From positions 1-64,000 of the forward strand of contig NZ_JAUYZK010000001.1 in NCBI RefSeq assembly GCF_030688855.1: 64,000 nt of DNA, written 5' to 3'. The DNA is from Helicobacter cappadocius. Its GTDB lineage: Bacteria > Campylobacterota > Campylobacteria > Campylobacterales > Helicobacteraceae. Positions 1 through 9,327 of the stretch are shown here, piece by piece. The position numbers and the translations under genes are program-made. Position 1 is the stretch's first letter; every line of letters starts with the position of its first letter. The notes under the pieces were generated by a model. That model did no database searches. It worked only from the letters and a program-made list of their open reading frames with translations, and was not told where the DNA came from.

Positions 1-153
1 CATATAGCTTAATATTGGCTTAGGAAATTAGAAGCTTTGGATAGAAATGGAGAAAAATAAATAAGGTTTAGGGGAATACTTTTGTTTTGATATTTGTTCA
101 TTTTCAAAATTTTAGATATTTAAAATATCTACAAACCATCAGATTTGGTTAAA
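1..153. other. Intergenic end of window, no gene seen
   Basis: All three plus-strand frames hit stops within the first bases, and no minus-strand reading frame is convincing. The AT-only palindrome at 115-131 and a weak hairpin (AACCA...TGGTT, about 135-151) lie just downstream of the minus-strand lipid A acyltransferase gene and could help terminate its operon. The hairpin stem is short, so this is only a suggestion. Confidence 0.35.
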
Positions 154-1062
154 CTAATACAAATGAGAATATTTTGCCTTCCATCGTTTGTGAAACCAAA
201 ACCAACTAGAAGGATTAGAAGAAATAACTTGCTCAGTTAGTTTAGCCTGAGATTGGGTGGCTTCATATATATCCGATTCATAATCTTCTGTATTATTTGA
301 TCTAATAGGAGGATAAAATCTAATCTGAAATTTTGAATAATCTTCGTTAAAATCAATAAACACAGGAACAATATTCACATTAAATCGTCTTGATAGTATT
401 GATGCGATAGGTGTATGAGTAACTTCTTTGCCAAAAAAATTAACTGCTATTCCTTCATTTGCAGACATATGCTGATCGACTAAAATCCCAGCTAAAGCAT
501 TACCTTTAGCATACATTTTGAGTAAATGCTTAAAAGCTCCTTTCTTATCAATGAGTCTAACGCCCCAATATTCTCTGCGACTAATGATAAGCTTATTAAT
601 AGCTTTATAATTTGTAAGTCTGCCCAAAGATGCTAAATCGCATTGTTTATACCGCTCAGGAAGTATCGTTGCCATCGCTTCCCAATATCCAAAATGCCCT
701 CCCATAAAAACCGCACTTCCATCTTTTGCTAAAGAATCCAATATATAATGCTCATCAATGATTTCAAATTTGTTTTTATACTTCTCCCTAGATAAATACA
801 CGACACGAATACCTTCTAACAAAATAAATGAAAAATTCCTATAACATCTCTTAATAATGGCTTTTTTCTCTTTTTGGTTTATTCTCTCTCCATATACAAT
901 GTTTAAATTTGTCATCGCATCTTTAAATCGCCTCTTGTCAATACTCCTCATAACCCAAGCAATAAAATCAACCACTCCCAAAAAACATTTATGAGGAATT
1001 TTCGCTAATACAAAACCAAAAAAATTTACAATCAGTTCAAGCAACTTTGTCAATATATTCAA
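154..1062 (-). CDS. lpxL: Lipid A biosynthesis lauroyl-type acyltransferase
   Basis: Inner-membrane enzyme that adds a secondary acyl chain to Kdo-lipid A (LpxL/HtrB/WaaM family). The 302-aa length is normal for the family. A hydrophobic N-terminal segment (about residues 8-38) precedes the acyltransferase core, with the HX4(D/E)-type motif GGHFGYWEA near residue 121 and a later conserved block VDQHMSANEGIAVNFFG. Its ATG overlaps the stop of waaC by 4 bases, so it is the last gene of a minus-strand unit fdxA-ppx-waaC-lpxL. The same order is found in H. pylori (HP0277-HP0280, from memory). The specific acyl chain cannot be told from sequence. Confidence 0.9.
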   Translation of the reverse strand: MNILTKLLELIVNFFGFVLAKIPHKCFLGVVDFIAWVMRSIDKRRFKDAMTNLNIVYGERINQKEKKAIIKRCYRNFSFILLEGIRVVYLSREKYKNKFEIIDEHYILDSLAKDGSAVFMGGHFGYWEAMATILPERYKQCDLASLGRLTNYKAINKLIISRREYWGVRLIDKKGAFKHLLKMYAKGNALAGILVDQHMSANEGIAVNFFGKEVTHTPIASILSRRFNVNIVPVFIDFNEDYSKFQIRFYPPIRSNNTEDYESDIYEATQSQAKLTEQVISSNPSSWFWFHKRWKAKYSHLY

Positions 1063-2102
1063 AGTATCTTTCCTATAGATTCAAATATTTCTTTTGGAGA
1101 GATATTTCGAATGGAAAAATCATTTTTATCACATTCAGCATTAAGATTGCCACTCAATGAAATATTCCTTTCCCCAGTCACCCGCAATCTTTCAATAGGA
1201 GTGTTGCCATAAAGGGTAATCGAAGATCTGCCCATAGCCCATCCAAGATGGGTAACGCCTGTATCTCCACCAATAACTAAATCCACTTTTGAAATCAATG
1301 CCTTAAGTTCATCTTGTGTGAGTTCTGGCAAAACCACAGTGTCTATAAAAGTGTGAATTTGTGCAAATATTTTTTGTGCCTTTTGGGGATTTCCTTTCCA
1401 CGGAAGGATAATTTTAACATTTTCGTTTTTGAGCAATCTTGCCAACTCCACATATTGTTCTATAGGATAGGTTTTAGACTCTATAGAAGCTTCTAAAATA
1501 AATAAAATGGTTTTCTTGCTATTGTCAAAAATTTTCAAAGACTCTATTTTTGATTCGGAATTTTGACTAAACCCAAAAGCTTGGAATCTATTTTCAGAGA
1601 TCTTTTCAATCCAGTGTTCATCTATTTCACCCTCTAGCACAACATCAAATCCCCCCACTGCCCAAAATAAGAGTTTAGCATTTCGTTCTAAAACATTCCT
1701 CTTGTAGGCAATCTCAACTCCCTCGTCATAAAAATAGGCTGCTACTTTTTCTCTAATAGAATTTTTATCAAAACCTACAAATCTTTTCTTCTTGATTATT
1801 TTTCCTACAGCTGAAGACTTTAAAAGTCCCTGCATATCAATAATTAAATCGTATTCTCCATAAGATTTTAATGTTTTGTATAGCTTATAAAACCGATAGG
1901 GATTTAAAGATCTAAAAACTTCTTTAAGAGGAAGCTTATGGAGTTTATCAATACAAGGAGAATATTCTAAGATTTGCGAAAACCTCTCATCAACAAACCA
2001 ATGTAGTTCTATATCAGGATAGATTTTTTTCAAATATGGCAAAAAAACTACACTCATAATAATGTCGCCTAGTGCAGAAAGCCTAATAATACCAACTTTC
2101 AA
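1059..2102 (-). CDS. waaC: LPS heptosyltransferase I
   Basis: Glycosyltransferase family 9 enzyme that adds the first L,D-heptose to Kdo of the LPS inner core, at the cytoplasmic face of the inner membrane. The protein (347 aa) begins with the typical MKVGIIRLSALGDIIMS start and has the C-terminal sugar-nucleotide site VIGGDTGVTHLGWAMGRSSI with ITLYG following. It abuts ppx/gppA directly (stop and start adjacent) and overlaps lpxL by 4 bases, which suggests translational coupling. Heptosyltransferase I rather than II is inferred from the neighbourhood and start motif. Confidence 0.9.
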   Translation of the reverse strand: MKVGIIRLSALGDIIMSVVFLPYLKKIYPDIELHWFVDERFSQILEYSPCIDKLHKLPLKEVFRSLNPYRFYKLYKTLKSYGEYDLIIDMQGLLKSSAVGKIIKKKRFVGFDKNSIREKVAAYFYDEGVEIAYKRNVLERNAKLLFWAVGGFDVVLEGEIDEHWIEKISENRFQAFGFSQNSESKIESLKIFDNSKKTILFILEASIESKTYPIEQYVELARLLKNENVKIILPWKGNPQKAQKIFAQIHTFIDTVVLPELTQDELKALISKVDLVIGGDTGVTHLGWAMGRSSITLYGNTPIERLRVTGERNISLSGNLNAECDKNDFSIRNISPKEIFESIGKIL

Positions 2103-3578
2103 TCAAGTGCCTTTATTATAAAATTCTATATCAAAATTTGCGGGTTTAACAAGTTTTTGGACAATTTCTGCAGATAGATAAAGCTGTTTATCAGATTTTA
2201 CTTTCAATACACCTTTTTCATAAGAGTAAGAGGTGTCCATAGAAGGTATAATCACAGACATTGCCTCTGCCATACCTAAAACAAAGCTAAGCCATTGCAA
2301 GGTCAAGATAGGAGGCATAATATCACTGATATGTGCAATAGAAATATCTTTTGGAATTTTTTTGTTACTAAATTGTGCTAAAAGGCAAATGATTGCCTTG
2401 TCTTGGTGAGAAAATCCATAATCAAGTGCATGAAGCAAAAAATATGCACTGTGTTCATGTCCATCATAAAAACTTAAAATTCTGCCAATACTCGAAAACA
2501 TCCCTGCACAAGACAAATGAAACTTGTATTTTTCATCAATTTTATGCAATGGCTTGAGTGCATCAAAAATCTTCAAACACTCATTTCTAACATTTTCTCC
2601 ATGCTTTGGATGAGGCAAAAATCTATCTTTGAGTGCGATCAAAGATGGGTTGAGATTGTTAGGAAAAGAATATTTTTGATTACGCAATAAATCACTTAAA
2701 AAAACTCCCTCTCTAACCCCTACGCCACTAGTAGTGATATTTTGAGCTTCAAATTTTTTTAACAACATAGCGAGTATCAATGCCCCACTTTGAATATTGT
2801 CCTTTCTATCCTCTGTGACTCCGATAGTGGAAAGTTTATCTTCTTTGATTGTGTATATTTTTTCTATAAATGGAAGATGTTTTCTTACATCAACCTCATA
2901 GCCATGCAAAACATCAATAGGGTATTTAGTATTTCTCATAATCATCTTTGAAATAGCTCGAATCGTTCCTCCAACTCCAAATACATTGGAATGCTTATAT
3001 GATTGCGGCAGTTTTTCGAGCTCTTTTTTGATAAACTCTTTAGCAATATTCAAATCTTGATTTTTATCAAAAAAAAGCTCTTTTAGTCTTATTGTACCAA
3101 TATTGAGAGAAATCAAATCAAGAATTTTTCCTTCTTTGATAAATGCACATTCGGTGCTTCCTCCACCAATATCAATAGTAATTCCATCTTTTTTGTGAGA
3201 AAGATTTGCACAAGCAATGCCTCCATAAAAAGCTTCTTTTTTACCATCGATAACTTTAATATCAATACCACAAGCTTCTTTTACTCGTCTTAAAAAATCT
3301 TTTGCATTAGGAGCATCTCTAATTGCACTTGTAGCTACACAAAAAAGCTTTTTGCTACCATATTTTGCAGAGATACTTTTAAATTCTATCAAAGCACTCA
3401 AAGCCCTTTGCATGGCTTTTTCTTGCAATACTCCGCCAAATTGATAACTACCTTCTGATATTCTAACTTTAGATTTTATCTCACATAAAAGATAAAAACC
3501 AAATCGACTAGTTTTGCGAAAAATTGCCATTCTCGCGGAATTAGATCCAATATCAATAACGGTAGTTACCTTTGCCAT
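2103..3578 (-). CDS. ppx: Exopolyphosphatase / pppGpp phosphatase (Ppx/GppA family)
   Basis: Actin-fold phosphatase that degrades polyphosphate and/or pppGpp, linking phosphate storage and stringent response. The 491-aa protein has the N-terminal phosphate-1 motif TVIDIGSNSARMAIF and the second loop GITIDIGGGSTECAFI near residue 140, followed by VFGVGGTIRA near 200. The C-terminal half (about 310-480) is the HD-like extension with HPKHGENVRNE and YDGHEHSAYF. It is immediately followed by fdxA upstream and waaC downstream without gaps, as in H. pylori. Substrate preference (polyP or pppGpp) is not decided by sequence. Confidence 0.9.
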   Translation of the reverse strand: MAKVTTVIDIGSNSARMAIFRKTSRFGFYLLCEIKSKVRISEGSYQFGGVLQEKAMQRALSALIEFKSISAKYGSKKLFCVATSAIRDAPNAKDFLRRVKEACGIDIKVIDGKKEAFYGGIACANLSHKKDGITIDIGGGSTECAFIKEGKILDLISLNIGTIRLKELFFDKNQDLNIAKEFIKKELEKLPQSYKHSNVFGVGGTIRAISKMIMRNTKYPIDVLHGYEVDVRKHLPFIEKIYTIKEDKLSTIGVTEDRKDNIQSGALILAMLLKKFEAQNITTSGVGVREGVFLSDLLRNQKYSFPNNLNPSLIALKDRFLPHPKHGENVRNECLKIFDALKPLHKIDEKYKFHLSCAGMFSSIGRILSFYDGHEHSAYFLLHALDYGFSHQDKAIICLLAQFSNKKIPKDISIAHISDIMPPILTLQWLSFVLGMAEAMSVIIPSMDTSYSYEKGVLKVKSDKQLYLSAEIVQKLVKPANFDIEFYNKGT

Positions 3579-3830
3579 TTATTCACTCTTTTGAAATTGT
3601 TCATATTTATATTTCAATTCTTCAAAACTTTCGACATTATCTGGATCGGGGATAATTGCATCTACAGGACACACACCAACACAATTTGGTTCATCATCAT
3701 AGCCCACGCACTCTGTACATTTATCTGGGTCAATCATATAAATAGGATCTCCCTCATCAATAGCCTCATTAGGACACTCTTCTCTACAAGCATCACAAGC
3801 GATACATTCATCATTTATTAGTAAGGACAT
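3579..3830 (-). CDS. fdxA: 2[4Fe-4S] ferredoxin, YfhL/FdxA type
   Basis: Small electron carrier of 83 aa. The first cluster motif is CIACDACREECPNEAI (CxxCxxCxxxCP). The second has the expanded spacing CTECVGYDDEPNCVGVCP (CxxC-x8-CxxxCP) typical of the Allochromatium/YfhL type and of H. pylori FdxA (HP0277), where mutations affect metronidazole susceptibility (literature knowledge). The gene is first in the compact fdxA-ppx-waaC-lpxL unit. An acidic C-terminal tail follows the clusters. The redox partner is not visible in this window. Confidence 0.92.
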   Translation of the reverse strand: MSLLINDECIACDACREECPNEAIDEGDPIYMIDPDKCTECVGYDDEPNCVGVCPVDAIIPDPDNVESFEELKYKYEQFQKSE

Positions 3831-3898
3831 CTTTCAAACTCCAATAAGATTTTTGCGATTCATCTTTTAACCAAAATATTCTTAACATTTATTTAAGT

Positions 3899-4570
3899 CT
3901 ATACAGAAACAAAAAACATATCCACTCCATAAGAATTTTTTTCATCTAATTCGCTCACCTCAGCGGACAAATCACATAAAACAATCTTGGAGTTAGGAAT
4001 AGAGGCGATCAGATTTGAAAAATCTTGTGCTATATAAAGGATTTGTGCTCTTGCAAAAATAGCCATTTTGATATCTCTTAAAGAAGAAATTTTGACGATA
4101 GGCACTAGTCCTAATCTCGTTGCAAATTCACACATTTTGCTTAGTTCTTTAGCCAAAATCCCTGCATCAAATACAACACAATCACTACCATAGATACAGG
4201 ACTCCAATACCTGATATTGATTGAGAAAAATATCATTATGAATGATGATTTTTTCAGAATACCTTCTCAGCTGTGTTAGACAATCAAAAGCATCTGCCCC
4301 CAAGATATTATCTTCATATAAAGAACTAAAATCTACTCTTATAACTTCTGAATTCAAACTTGCAGCAAAAGCAAGGTTGTCATATCCAAAAGCTGGAAGA
4401 GCAAAACATTTTTTTGCGATTTTTCCATCTCTTTTAAAATCTTCTATTAAAGCTCGAGGCATATAGGGATTATACGACAAACTCCTCCCAAGAAAATCGA
4501 ATGGCAGAAATTCTTCTCTATTTTTAAGACTCTTTTTGAGATTTTCAAAACTCTTTTGAGAGTACTGCAT
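3899..4570 (-). CDS. Degenerate indole-3-glycerol-phosphate synthase-like (TrpC-like) protein
   Basis: TIM-barrel protein of 223 aa resembling TrpC across its length: GADAFDCLTQ aligns with the usual GA-x-LSVLT strand, FLNQYQVLESCIYGSDCVV with FxxDPYQVYEAR-x-xGADC, and LGLVPIVKISS with LG-x-x-LVEVH. The catalytic CKKASPS segment and the Lys of (R/C)KDF are absent (HND at that point), and the late ESGI block is missing. I infer loss of synthase activity or a new role. The start chosen is the ATG at 4570, which overlaps the TPR gene stop as TAATG; an in-frame TTG lies 12 bases upstream. C. jejuni, from memory, also has a TPR lipoprotein gene beside trpC (Cj0497-Cj0498). Confidence 0.75.
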   Translation of the reverse strand: MQYSQKSFENLKKSLKNREEFLPFDFLGRSLSYNPYMPRALIEDFKRDGKIAKKCFALPAFGYDNLAFAASLNSEVIRVDFSSLYEDNILGADAFDCLTQLRRYSEKIIIHNDIFLNQYQVLESCIYGSDCVVFDAGILAKELSKMCEFATRLGLVPIVKISSLRDIKMAIFARAQILYIAQDFSNLIASIPNSKIVLCDLSAEVSELDEKNSYGVDMFFVSV

Positions 4571-5841
4571 TACTTCTGACAAGCCCCAATGCTTTCAAAA
4601 TGAGACTTCAATTCAGGCTCAGCTTGTATTTGATCATCAGGTATGGTTGCAAAAATCTTTTTGGCTTCAGCACATTTGCCTAATTTATAATACCCCCAAG
4701 CAAGTGAATCCACATAAGAAATTGAACTTGGATCAATATCTAAAGCCATTTTTACATATTCAATTCCTTTTTTAATATCAACATCATAATCTATAAGCAT
4801 ATAACCTAAAAAATTATAAAAAAATGCGTCTTGAGAATTTAGATTCTCTTTGAAAGAAATAATTTCTTTTTTTCGTTCCTTGATAGACTTTTCTAGTTTT
4901 TCCGCAATAGTTTTTATCTGATTAATTTTGGGATTCTTGAGCGATTGAAATAAATAGATAGCTTCAAGTGCGAGATATTTTGGATTTTCTTTTTCCTGAT
5001 AAATAAGTCCTGCTTGTTTTGAAGCAGCACTAAAATTTTTCTGCACTACATATAATTCTAACAAAAGATGCCTATTGAGTGGAAATTTTTGTGCAATATC
5101 CTGTGCTTGTTTATATTTTTTTTGAGAAGCCAATATCCAAATAAGATATCTTGCATTCTCTACAGTTGGAGAATTTTCGTAGATTTTTTGAAATATTTTT
5201 TCAGCATCTGCTATGTCATTTAGACGAGCAAATATATCAATGCTTTTTTGACACAGCTGATCGGTGCAGCCATATTTTTGCAAATGAGATTTAAGTAAAT
5301 TAAGTGCAGCAGTAGGGTTATTTTTGGTAAAATAAATCATTAATAATTTACCCAATGCCTCCTCATCATGGGTTTGATTATAATAATTATCCAAAAGTGA
5401 AAATGCCTTATCAAAATTCTTTTCACTCAAATACAATGTACCTAAGACATTATTTACAGGCAAGGAATCTTCCTGTTTTTTTATGTTTTCTAGTAATGAA
5501 ATAGCTTTTTTCGTATCTCCCATTTTCATATAAGTATCTACCAAGATTTTATTAGTAGGCAAATCATTCGTATTTTTAGTGGTATTTTGATAAAGCAAAG
5601 CTAATTTTGCAGCTGTTTGTAAATCCCCCATATTTGCAGCAGAAATAGCAGCCTCTTTAGCATACGAGATATTTTTTGTTTGCTGATAGAGTGTGAGATA
5701 ACCATCTTTTGCAGCTGCAAAATCTCCTCTATTGAAAGCATCTGAACTCATCATCAGATAAGAATCTTCCGAAAAAGCATTTGCACTGACACAAATACTC
5801 ATAGACAAATAAAAACCGAGTGCTAAAATTTTTTTAAGCAT
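4570..5841 (-). CDS. Exported TPR-repeat protein
   Basis: Protein of 423 aa with an N-terminal signal peptide (MLKKILALGFYLSMSICVSA) and successive tetratricopeptide helices: a sel1/TPR-like array from about residue 25 to 230 and a clear TPR pair near the C terminus around GIEYVKMALDIDPSSISYVD. TPRs mediate protein-protein contacts, so a periplasmic or outer-membrane-associated scaffold is likely. The ATG at 5841 is preceded by AAAGGGGT; a GTG 15 bases further upstream is less likely. The gene overlaps the end of the upstream Cys-cluster gene and is coupled to the TrpC-like gene. The Cys at residue 17 lacks a good lipobox, so a lipoprotein is uncertain. Confidence 0.8.
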   Translation of the reverse strand: MLKKILALGFYLSMSICVSANAFSEDSYLMMSSDAFNRGDFAAAKDGYLTLYQQTKNISYAKEAAISAANMGDLQTAAKLALLYQNTTKNTNDLPTNKILVDTYMKMGDTKKAISLLENIKKQEDSLPVNNVLGTLYLSEKNFDKAFSLLDNYYNQTHDEEALGKLLMIYFTKNNPTAALNLLKSHLQKYGCTDQLCQKSIDIFARLNDIADAEKIFQKIYENSPTVENARYLIWILASQKKYKQAQDIAQKFPLNRHLLLELYVVQKNFSAASKQAGLIYQEKENPKYLALEAIYLFQSLKNPKINQIKTIAEKLEKSIKERKKEIISFKENLNSQDAFFYNFLGYMLIDYDVDIKKGIEYVKMALDIDPSSISYVDSLAWGYYKLGKCAEAKKIFATIPDDQIQAEPELKSHFESIGACQK

Positions 5842-6209
5842 TTTACCCCTTTGCACAATTCATACAATTCTTTTAAAGTTTTTTCATCGATGTTTTCCCT
5901 TTTGTATCCCTCCCAAAATGGAAAATCTATACATTGTTTAGGTCGAACTTCATAAATCAAACATTTTTTGGTCTCATCATCAAAAAAAACACAGGCATTT
6001 CCATCTGTGCTTTTTTTCTCCAGAAATGAAAATCTGTACCCTACCTTTTTAACATAAGTTTGTGTGAATTTATCAAACGAAATATTCAAAAAATCGCTGA
6101 TTTTTAGCATTTCATCTATATTGACAAAAATATATCCACTCTCGCCCGTGCAACATTTTCCCCCGCAGGTAACACATTCACTCCCATCAAAACTAAAATC
6201 AAATGCCAT
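5823..6209 (-). CDS. YkgJ-family cysteine-cluster protein
   Basis: A 128-aa cytoplasmic protein of the YkgJ/Fe-S oxidoreductase-like family (zinc or iron chelating). Eight cysteines are arranged as C-x2-C-x3-CC near residues 13-20 and later C-x7-C...RPKQC-x-DFPFW and LCKGVKC, which is the family pattern. Function in the family is not established; some members are thought to bind metal clusters. It is the first gene of the unit with the TPR and TrpC-like genes. A strong terminator (6247-6270) separates it from the outer membrane protein gene. Confidence 0.82.
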   Translation of the reverse strand: MAFDFSFDGSECVTCGGKCCTGESGYIFVNIDEMLKISDFLNISFDKFTQTYVKKVGYRFSFLEKKSTDGNACVFFDDETKKCLIYEVRPKQCIDFPFWEGYKRENIDEKTLKELYELCKGVKCLKKF

Positions 6210-6246
6210 CTAAAGCCCTTTATTTACACATACAAAAACATTATAT

Positions 6247-6270
6247 AAAAGAAAGCCCTAAAAAGGGCTT
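6247..6270 (-). terminator. Intrinsic terminator of the Hof-type OMP gene
   Basis: On the minus strand AAGCCC-TTTTTA-GGGCTT forms a perfect 6-bp GC-containing stem, followed by TCTTTT. It lies 26 bases after the stop codon of the outer membrane protein gene at 6296-7723 and ahead of the next minus-strand gene, so it should end that transcript. Confidence 0.8.
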
Positions 6271-6295
6271 ATTAAAGAAGAATATGAAGCTATGA

Positions 6296-7723
6296 TTAAA
6301 AGTTATATTTCAAAGTGACCACAGTCCTAGCCATCAACATATCTCCAACAAGTTGAGAGTATACAACTGAACCGCTCAAGTCTTTGGTGAACTTATAACT
6401 GATTTGAGGAGAAATTTCTACGATTTCAGAATCTGCTGTGAGATTTCCCTTGCCACGGACATATTTTCCATAATCAGAATCCTTTCCACCTGCTCTAGCT
6501 GGTATTACAGGTCCTCGATTACGTCCATTATCACCGATTCTCTTAGAGCCTTTTTTCATATAAGGAAATCTATTATTTCCTCCTACCCATACTAGATCAA
6601 GGCCAAATCCAAGACCATTGTGGAGTTGGTATTTATGAGTAAAATAAACTGCTTTTAAATTAGTATTCTTAACAGCCCCTGCTCCTGTCCAACCAAATCC
6701 CATAATGCCCCCTGCAATGATACCATTCCAAAGCTGACCACCCACATCAAAGGCACCTTTACTATCTAGCATCGTTCCATAACCTTGACCAAAGCTTCCA
6801 ATATAGCCTAACTTGGTAGTGTATCCTGCAAACTTTAGATTAGCCTGCAAGTTATAGATACCCCTAGTTTTTGCCACGCCACCATAATTTAAAGTAGGAT
6901 CATTTAAATCAGAAAAATATCTTTCTAAATTAGATCCTTCTTTCGTATGAAACCTTGCGCCATCATTCATCACTGTTCCAGCGACCTGACCCAATACCCC
7001 TATACTGAGACCATTTTCAAATTCATATTTATAATGAATATCTCCAAACATCATCAAGTTATACAACTGTTGAGCCCAACTATAATAAAGCTTGAACCCT
7101 AATCCTTTTACCGGCAAGTCTTTATTGCTCTCAACACCCATAATAACAATATTGTTACCAATACCGTAAGTAAAAGCTTGATTCATCATCAACATAATAT
7201 TATCTGTCATCCAGCTATCATAAGCAGAGATATAAAGTTTGATACCTGGAATATCTTCGTTGGTAATCATGCCTCCAAGTCCTCTATCTCCATAAGATGT
7301 TCCTGCATTGAGTGCTGAAACAATATTCATCTGACCCAATCTAATCGTAGTTTTTGTAGATTCAAAGTTCTTATTGATATAAAGATTGCTGATGTTAAAT
7401 ACATCTGGAGCAGAACTTTGATCAATTCTAGGGGCTCTAGAACCACCAATAGAATTATCAGATGTTACCGCATCAGGAACACCTGGACCATAAGCTGCAA
7501 ACACCCCAACAGATAGACTATATCCATCAACCTCCCCTGAATGAACGGTTGGCAAGAAAAACATCTGATAGCCTTGACCTGAACCATCTCTACCATCACT
7601 GTAAAAATATTTTCCTCTAATCCAACCATCTAAAGTCGCATTTTCTATAGCATCTTTAAGTGAACTAGCACTCAAAATCGCTGCACTCAAGCAGAATAAA
7701 GAAGCGATTTTTAATATTTTCAT
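6296..7723 (-). CDS. Hof-family outer membrane porin (first of tandem pair)
   Basis: Outer membrane beta-barrel of the Helicobacter Hof/Opr porin family (475 aa). A signal peptide (MKILKIASLFCLSAAILSA) is followed by the family opening SSLKDAIENATLDGWIRGKY, alternating amphipathic strands with many Gly/aromatic residues, and a C-terminal Phe (VVTLKYNF) as required for BAM recognition. The ATG at 7723 is preceded by GAGGAG; an in-frame TTG 15 bases upstream would sit on that ribosome site. It is related to the next gene (similar N terminus, IDQSS/TDMSG-DVFNI-NLYINK and C-terminal YNF), so the pair arose by duplication. The solute transported is unknown. Confidence 0.88.
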   Translation of the reverse strand: MKILKIASLFCLSAAILSASSLKDAIENATLDGWIRGKYFYSDGRDGSGQGYQMFFLPTVHSGEVDGYSLSVGVFAAYGPGVPDAVTSDNSIGGSRAPRIDQSSAPDVFNISNLYINKNFESTKTTIRLGQMNIVSALNAGTSYGDRGLGGMITNEDIPGIKLYISAYDSWMTDNIMLMMNQAFTYGIGNNIVIMGVESNKDLPVKGLGFKLYYSWAQQLYNLMMFGDIHYKYEFENGLSIGVLGQVAGTVMNDGARFHTKEGSNLERYFSDLNDPTLNYGGVAKTRGIYNLQANLKFAGYTTKLGYIGSFGQGYGTMLDSKGAFDVGGQLWNGIIAGGIMGFGWTGAGAVKNTNLKAVYFTHKYQLHNGLGFGLDLVWVGGNNRFPYMKKGSKRIGDNGRNRGPVIPARAGGKDSDYGKYVRGKGNLTADSEIVEISPQISYKFTKDLSGSVVYSQLVGDMLMARTVVTLKYNF

Positions 7724-7769
7724 TCCTAAACTCCTCAATTTTTTGTTAATAAATCGTTAATACGAATTT

Positions 7770-7775
7770 ATTATA
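7770..7775 (-). promoter_or_regulatory. -10 element upstream of the first Hof OMP gene
   Basis: A consensus TATAAT on the minus strand lies about 47 bases upstream of the chosen ATG at 7723 in a gene-free AT-rich stretch (7724-7895). Helicobacter vegetative promoters are recognised mainly by such -10 boxes. No clear -35 is seen. The remaining intergenic bases up to 7895 show no other feature I trust. Confidence 0.55.
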
Positions 7776-7895
7776 ACCTTACAAACTTAAAAACTATTTA
7801 GAATCTCTTTGTTAAAAAAGTTGTTTAAAAACCTGTTTCCTACAAAAAATTCAAGAACATCACAAAGAAAAATTTTTGGCATTTATACAAAACTC

Positions 7896-9305
7896 CTAAA
7901 AATTATAAGTAATCTGTAGCCTTGTTCTATTTAAAGATATATCGCCAAAAACACTTCCGTAATAAATCTGTGCTGTTATTTTTTTGCCAACCTTATAGGC
8001 AATACTAGGAGTAATCTCGACAAAAGAAGCATCCATTGTTCTTTTGTCTGGATAGCCTGCTACCTTTCCTCTATAATCTCTGCCTAGAGTGTGTGAACCA
8101 GAAGATAATAGTGGATAATTATTTTTTCCACTAATCCACGCACCATCTATAGAAAGTATAAAAGACCCTATTTTGTAATCCATCTGTGCATAAAGGGCAT
8201 TTATAGAGGTATTCTTAGTAGCTCCACTACCCAAAAAACCAAATCCATCTGCACCATGACCTTGTGATCCATTCCAAACCTTTCCTGCTGTATTAAATCC
8301 TCCAACATTATCTAACAATGCTCCATATCCATCTCCAAAGCTCCCAGCAAATCCAACCTCTAAGTAAAATTTATGAATTTCCATACTTGCTTGAAGATTA
8401 TAAAGCCCTCTATTATTTGCTAATTCCTGTGCAGGTTTAGAAGGAAGAGATTCTGCACTTACTTTATTATCAAAATAGCCACTCAAATAAAGGCTCTTAG
8501 ATTGAAAACCTGCAACTTTATTCACACCACTTGCAGCTATCTGTCCCATAAATTTGACATATACATGCTCAGCAAAAGTATATTTATATCCCAATTCACC
8601 AAATATCATATAGTCAATAAGATGGTGTGCCCATAAATCATAAAGTTTAAAATTCAAATGATGCAAAGATCCTTCATCTAAATCATAATTTCCATCAACC
8701 CCTGCTATAAAAAGATTGTTTCCTATACCTGCACCTTTTTTAGAGTCATTTTTTATTTTACTTGCTTGTGCGGCCACATAAATATCATCGGTCATCCATG
8801 TATCGTAACCTGAAAGAGAGAATTTTAATCCTTTGATATCTGAATTTTGCACAAAAGCACCAATACCTCTATCCACACTTTTATCTGTAAAAGGACTAAC
8901 AATATCCATTTGTCCAAGCTGAACACTGGTTTTTGTGATAGAAAATTTTTTATTGATATAGAGATTATTGATATTAAATACATCTGAACCACTCATATCG
9001 GTTCTTACACCTCTACTTCCTTGTATATCATTATCGGTATTATTGCCACTATCAGGAGTTCCAGAACCTTGAGAAAAAAAGATACCTCCTGTGAGAGAAT
9101 ATCCATTAATCTCTCCAGAAATAAGATCAACTTTTGTGCGGAACTGATAACGTTGTCCAGCCCCATCATTTCCACCCATCATTGTATAACGTCCAAAAGC
9201 AAAACCTTTAATGTCTGCATTCTCCAAAGCTTCTTTCAAAGATGAGCCCTGAAGCACACTCAAACCAAGACCAAGACCAAAAATAGTTATTGAAATTTTC
9301 TTCAT
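7896..9305 (-). CDS. Hof-family outer membrane porin (second of tandem pair)
   Basis: Outer membrane beta-barrel protein of 469 aa, paralogue of its downstream neighbour. Signal peptide MKKISITIFGLGLGLSVLQG is followed by SSLKEALENADIKGFAFGRY, the shared DVFNINNLYINKKF and LGQMDIVSPF blocks, DTWMTDDIYVAA, and a C-terminal TYNF with terminal Phe. The ATG is preceded by AAGGGAATAA. A 7-bp stem-loop (9328-9350, AGCAATA...TATTGCT) sits in the leader. There is no strong terminator between the two porin genes, but a separate -10 box precedes the second one, so they may be transcribed both together and separately. Confidence 0.88.
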   Translation of the reverse strand: MKKISITIFGLGLGLSVLQGSSLKEALENADIKGFAFGRYTMMGGNDGAGQRYQFRTKVDLISGEINGYSLTGGIFFSQGSGTPDSGNNTDNDIQGSRGVRTDMSGSDVFNINNLYINKKFSITKTSVQLGQMDIVSPFTDKSVDRGIGAFVQNSDIKGLKFSLSGYDTWMTDDIYVAAQASKIKNDSKKGAGIGNNLFIAGVDGNYDLDEGSLHHLNFKLYDLWAHHLIDYMIFGELGYKYTFAEHVYVKFMGQIAASGVNKVAGFQSKSLYLSGYFDNKVSAESLPSKPAQELANNRGLYNLQASMEIHKFYLEVGFAGSFGDGYGALLDNVGGFNTAGKVWNGSQGHGADGFGFLGSGATKNTSINALYAQMDYKIGSFILSIDGAWISGKNNYPLLSSGSHTLGRDYRGKVAGYPDKRTMDASFVEITPSIAYKVGKKITAQIYYGSVFGDISLNRTRLQITYNF

Positions 9306-9327
9306 TTATTCCCTTAAATTCTTTCTT

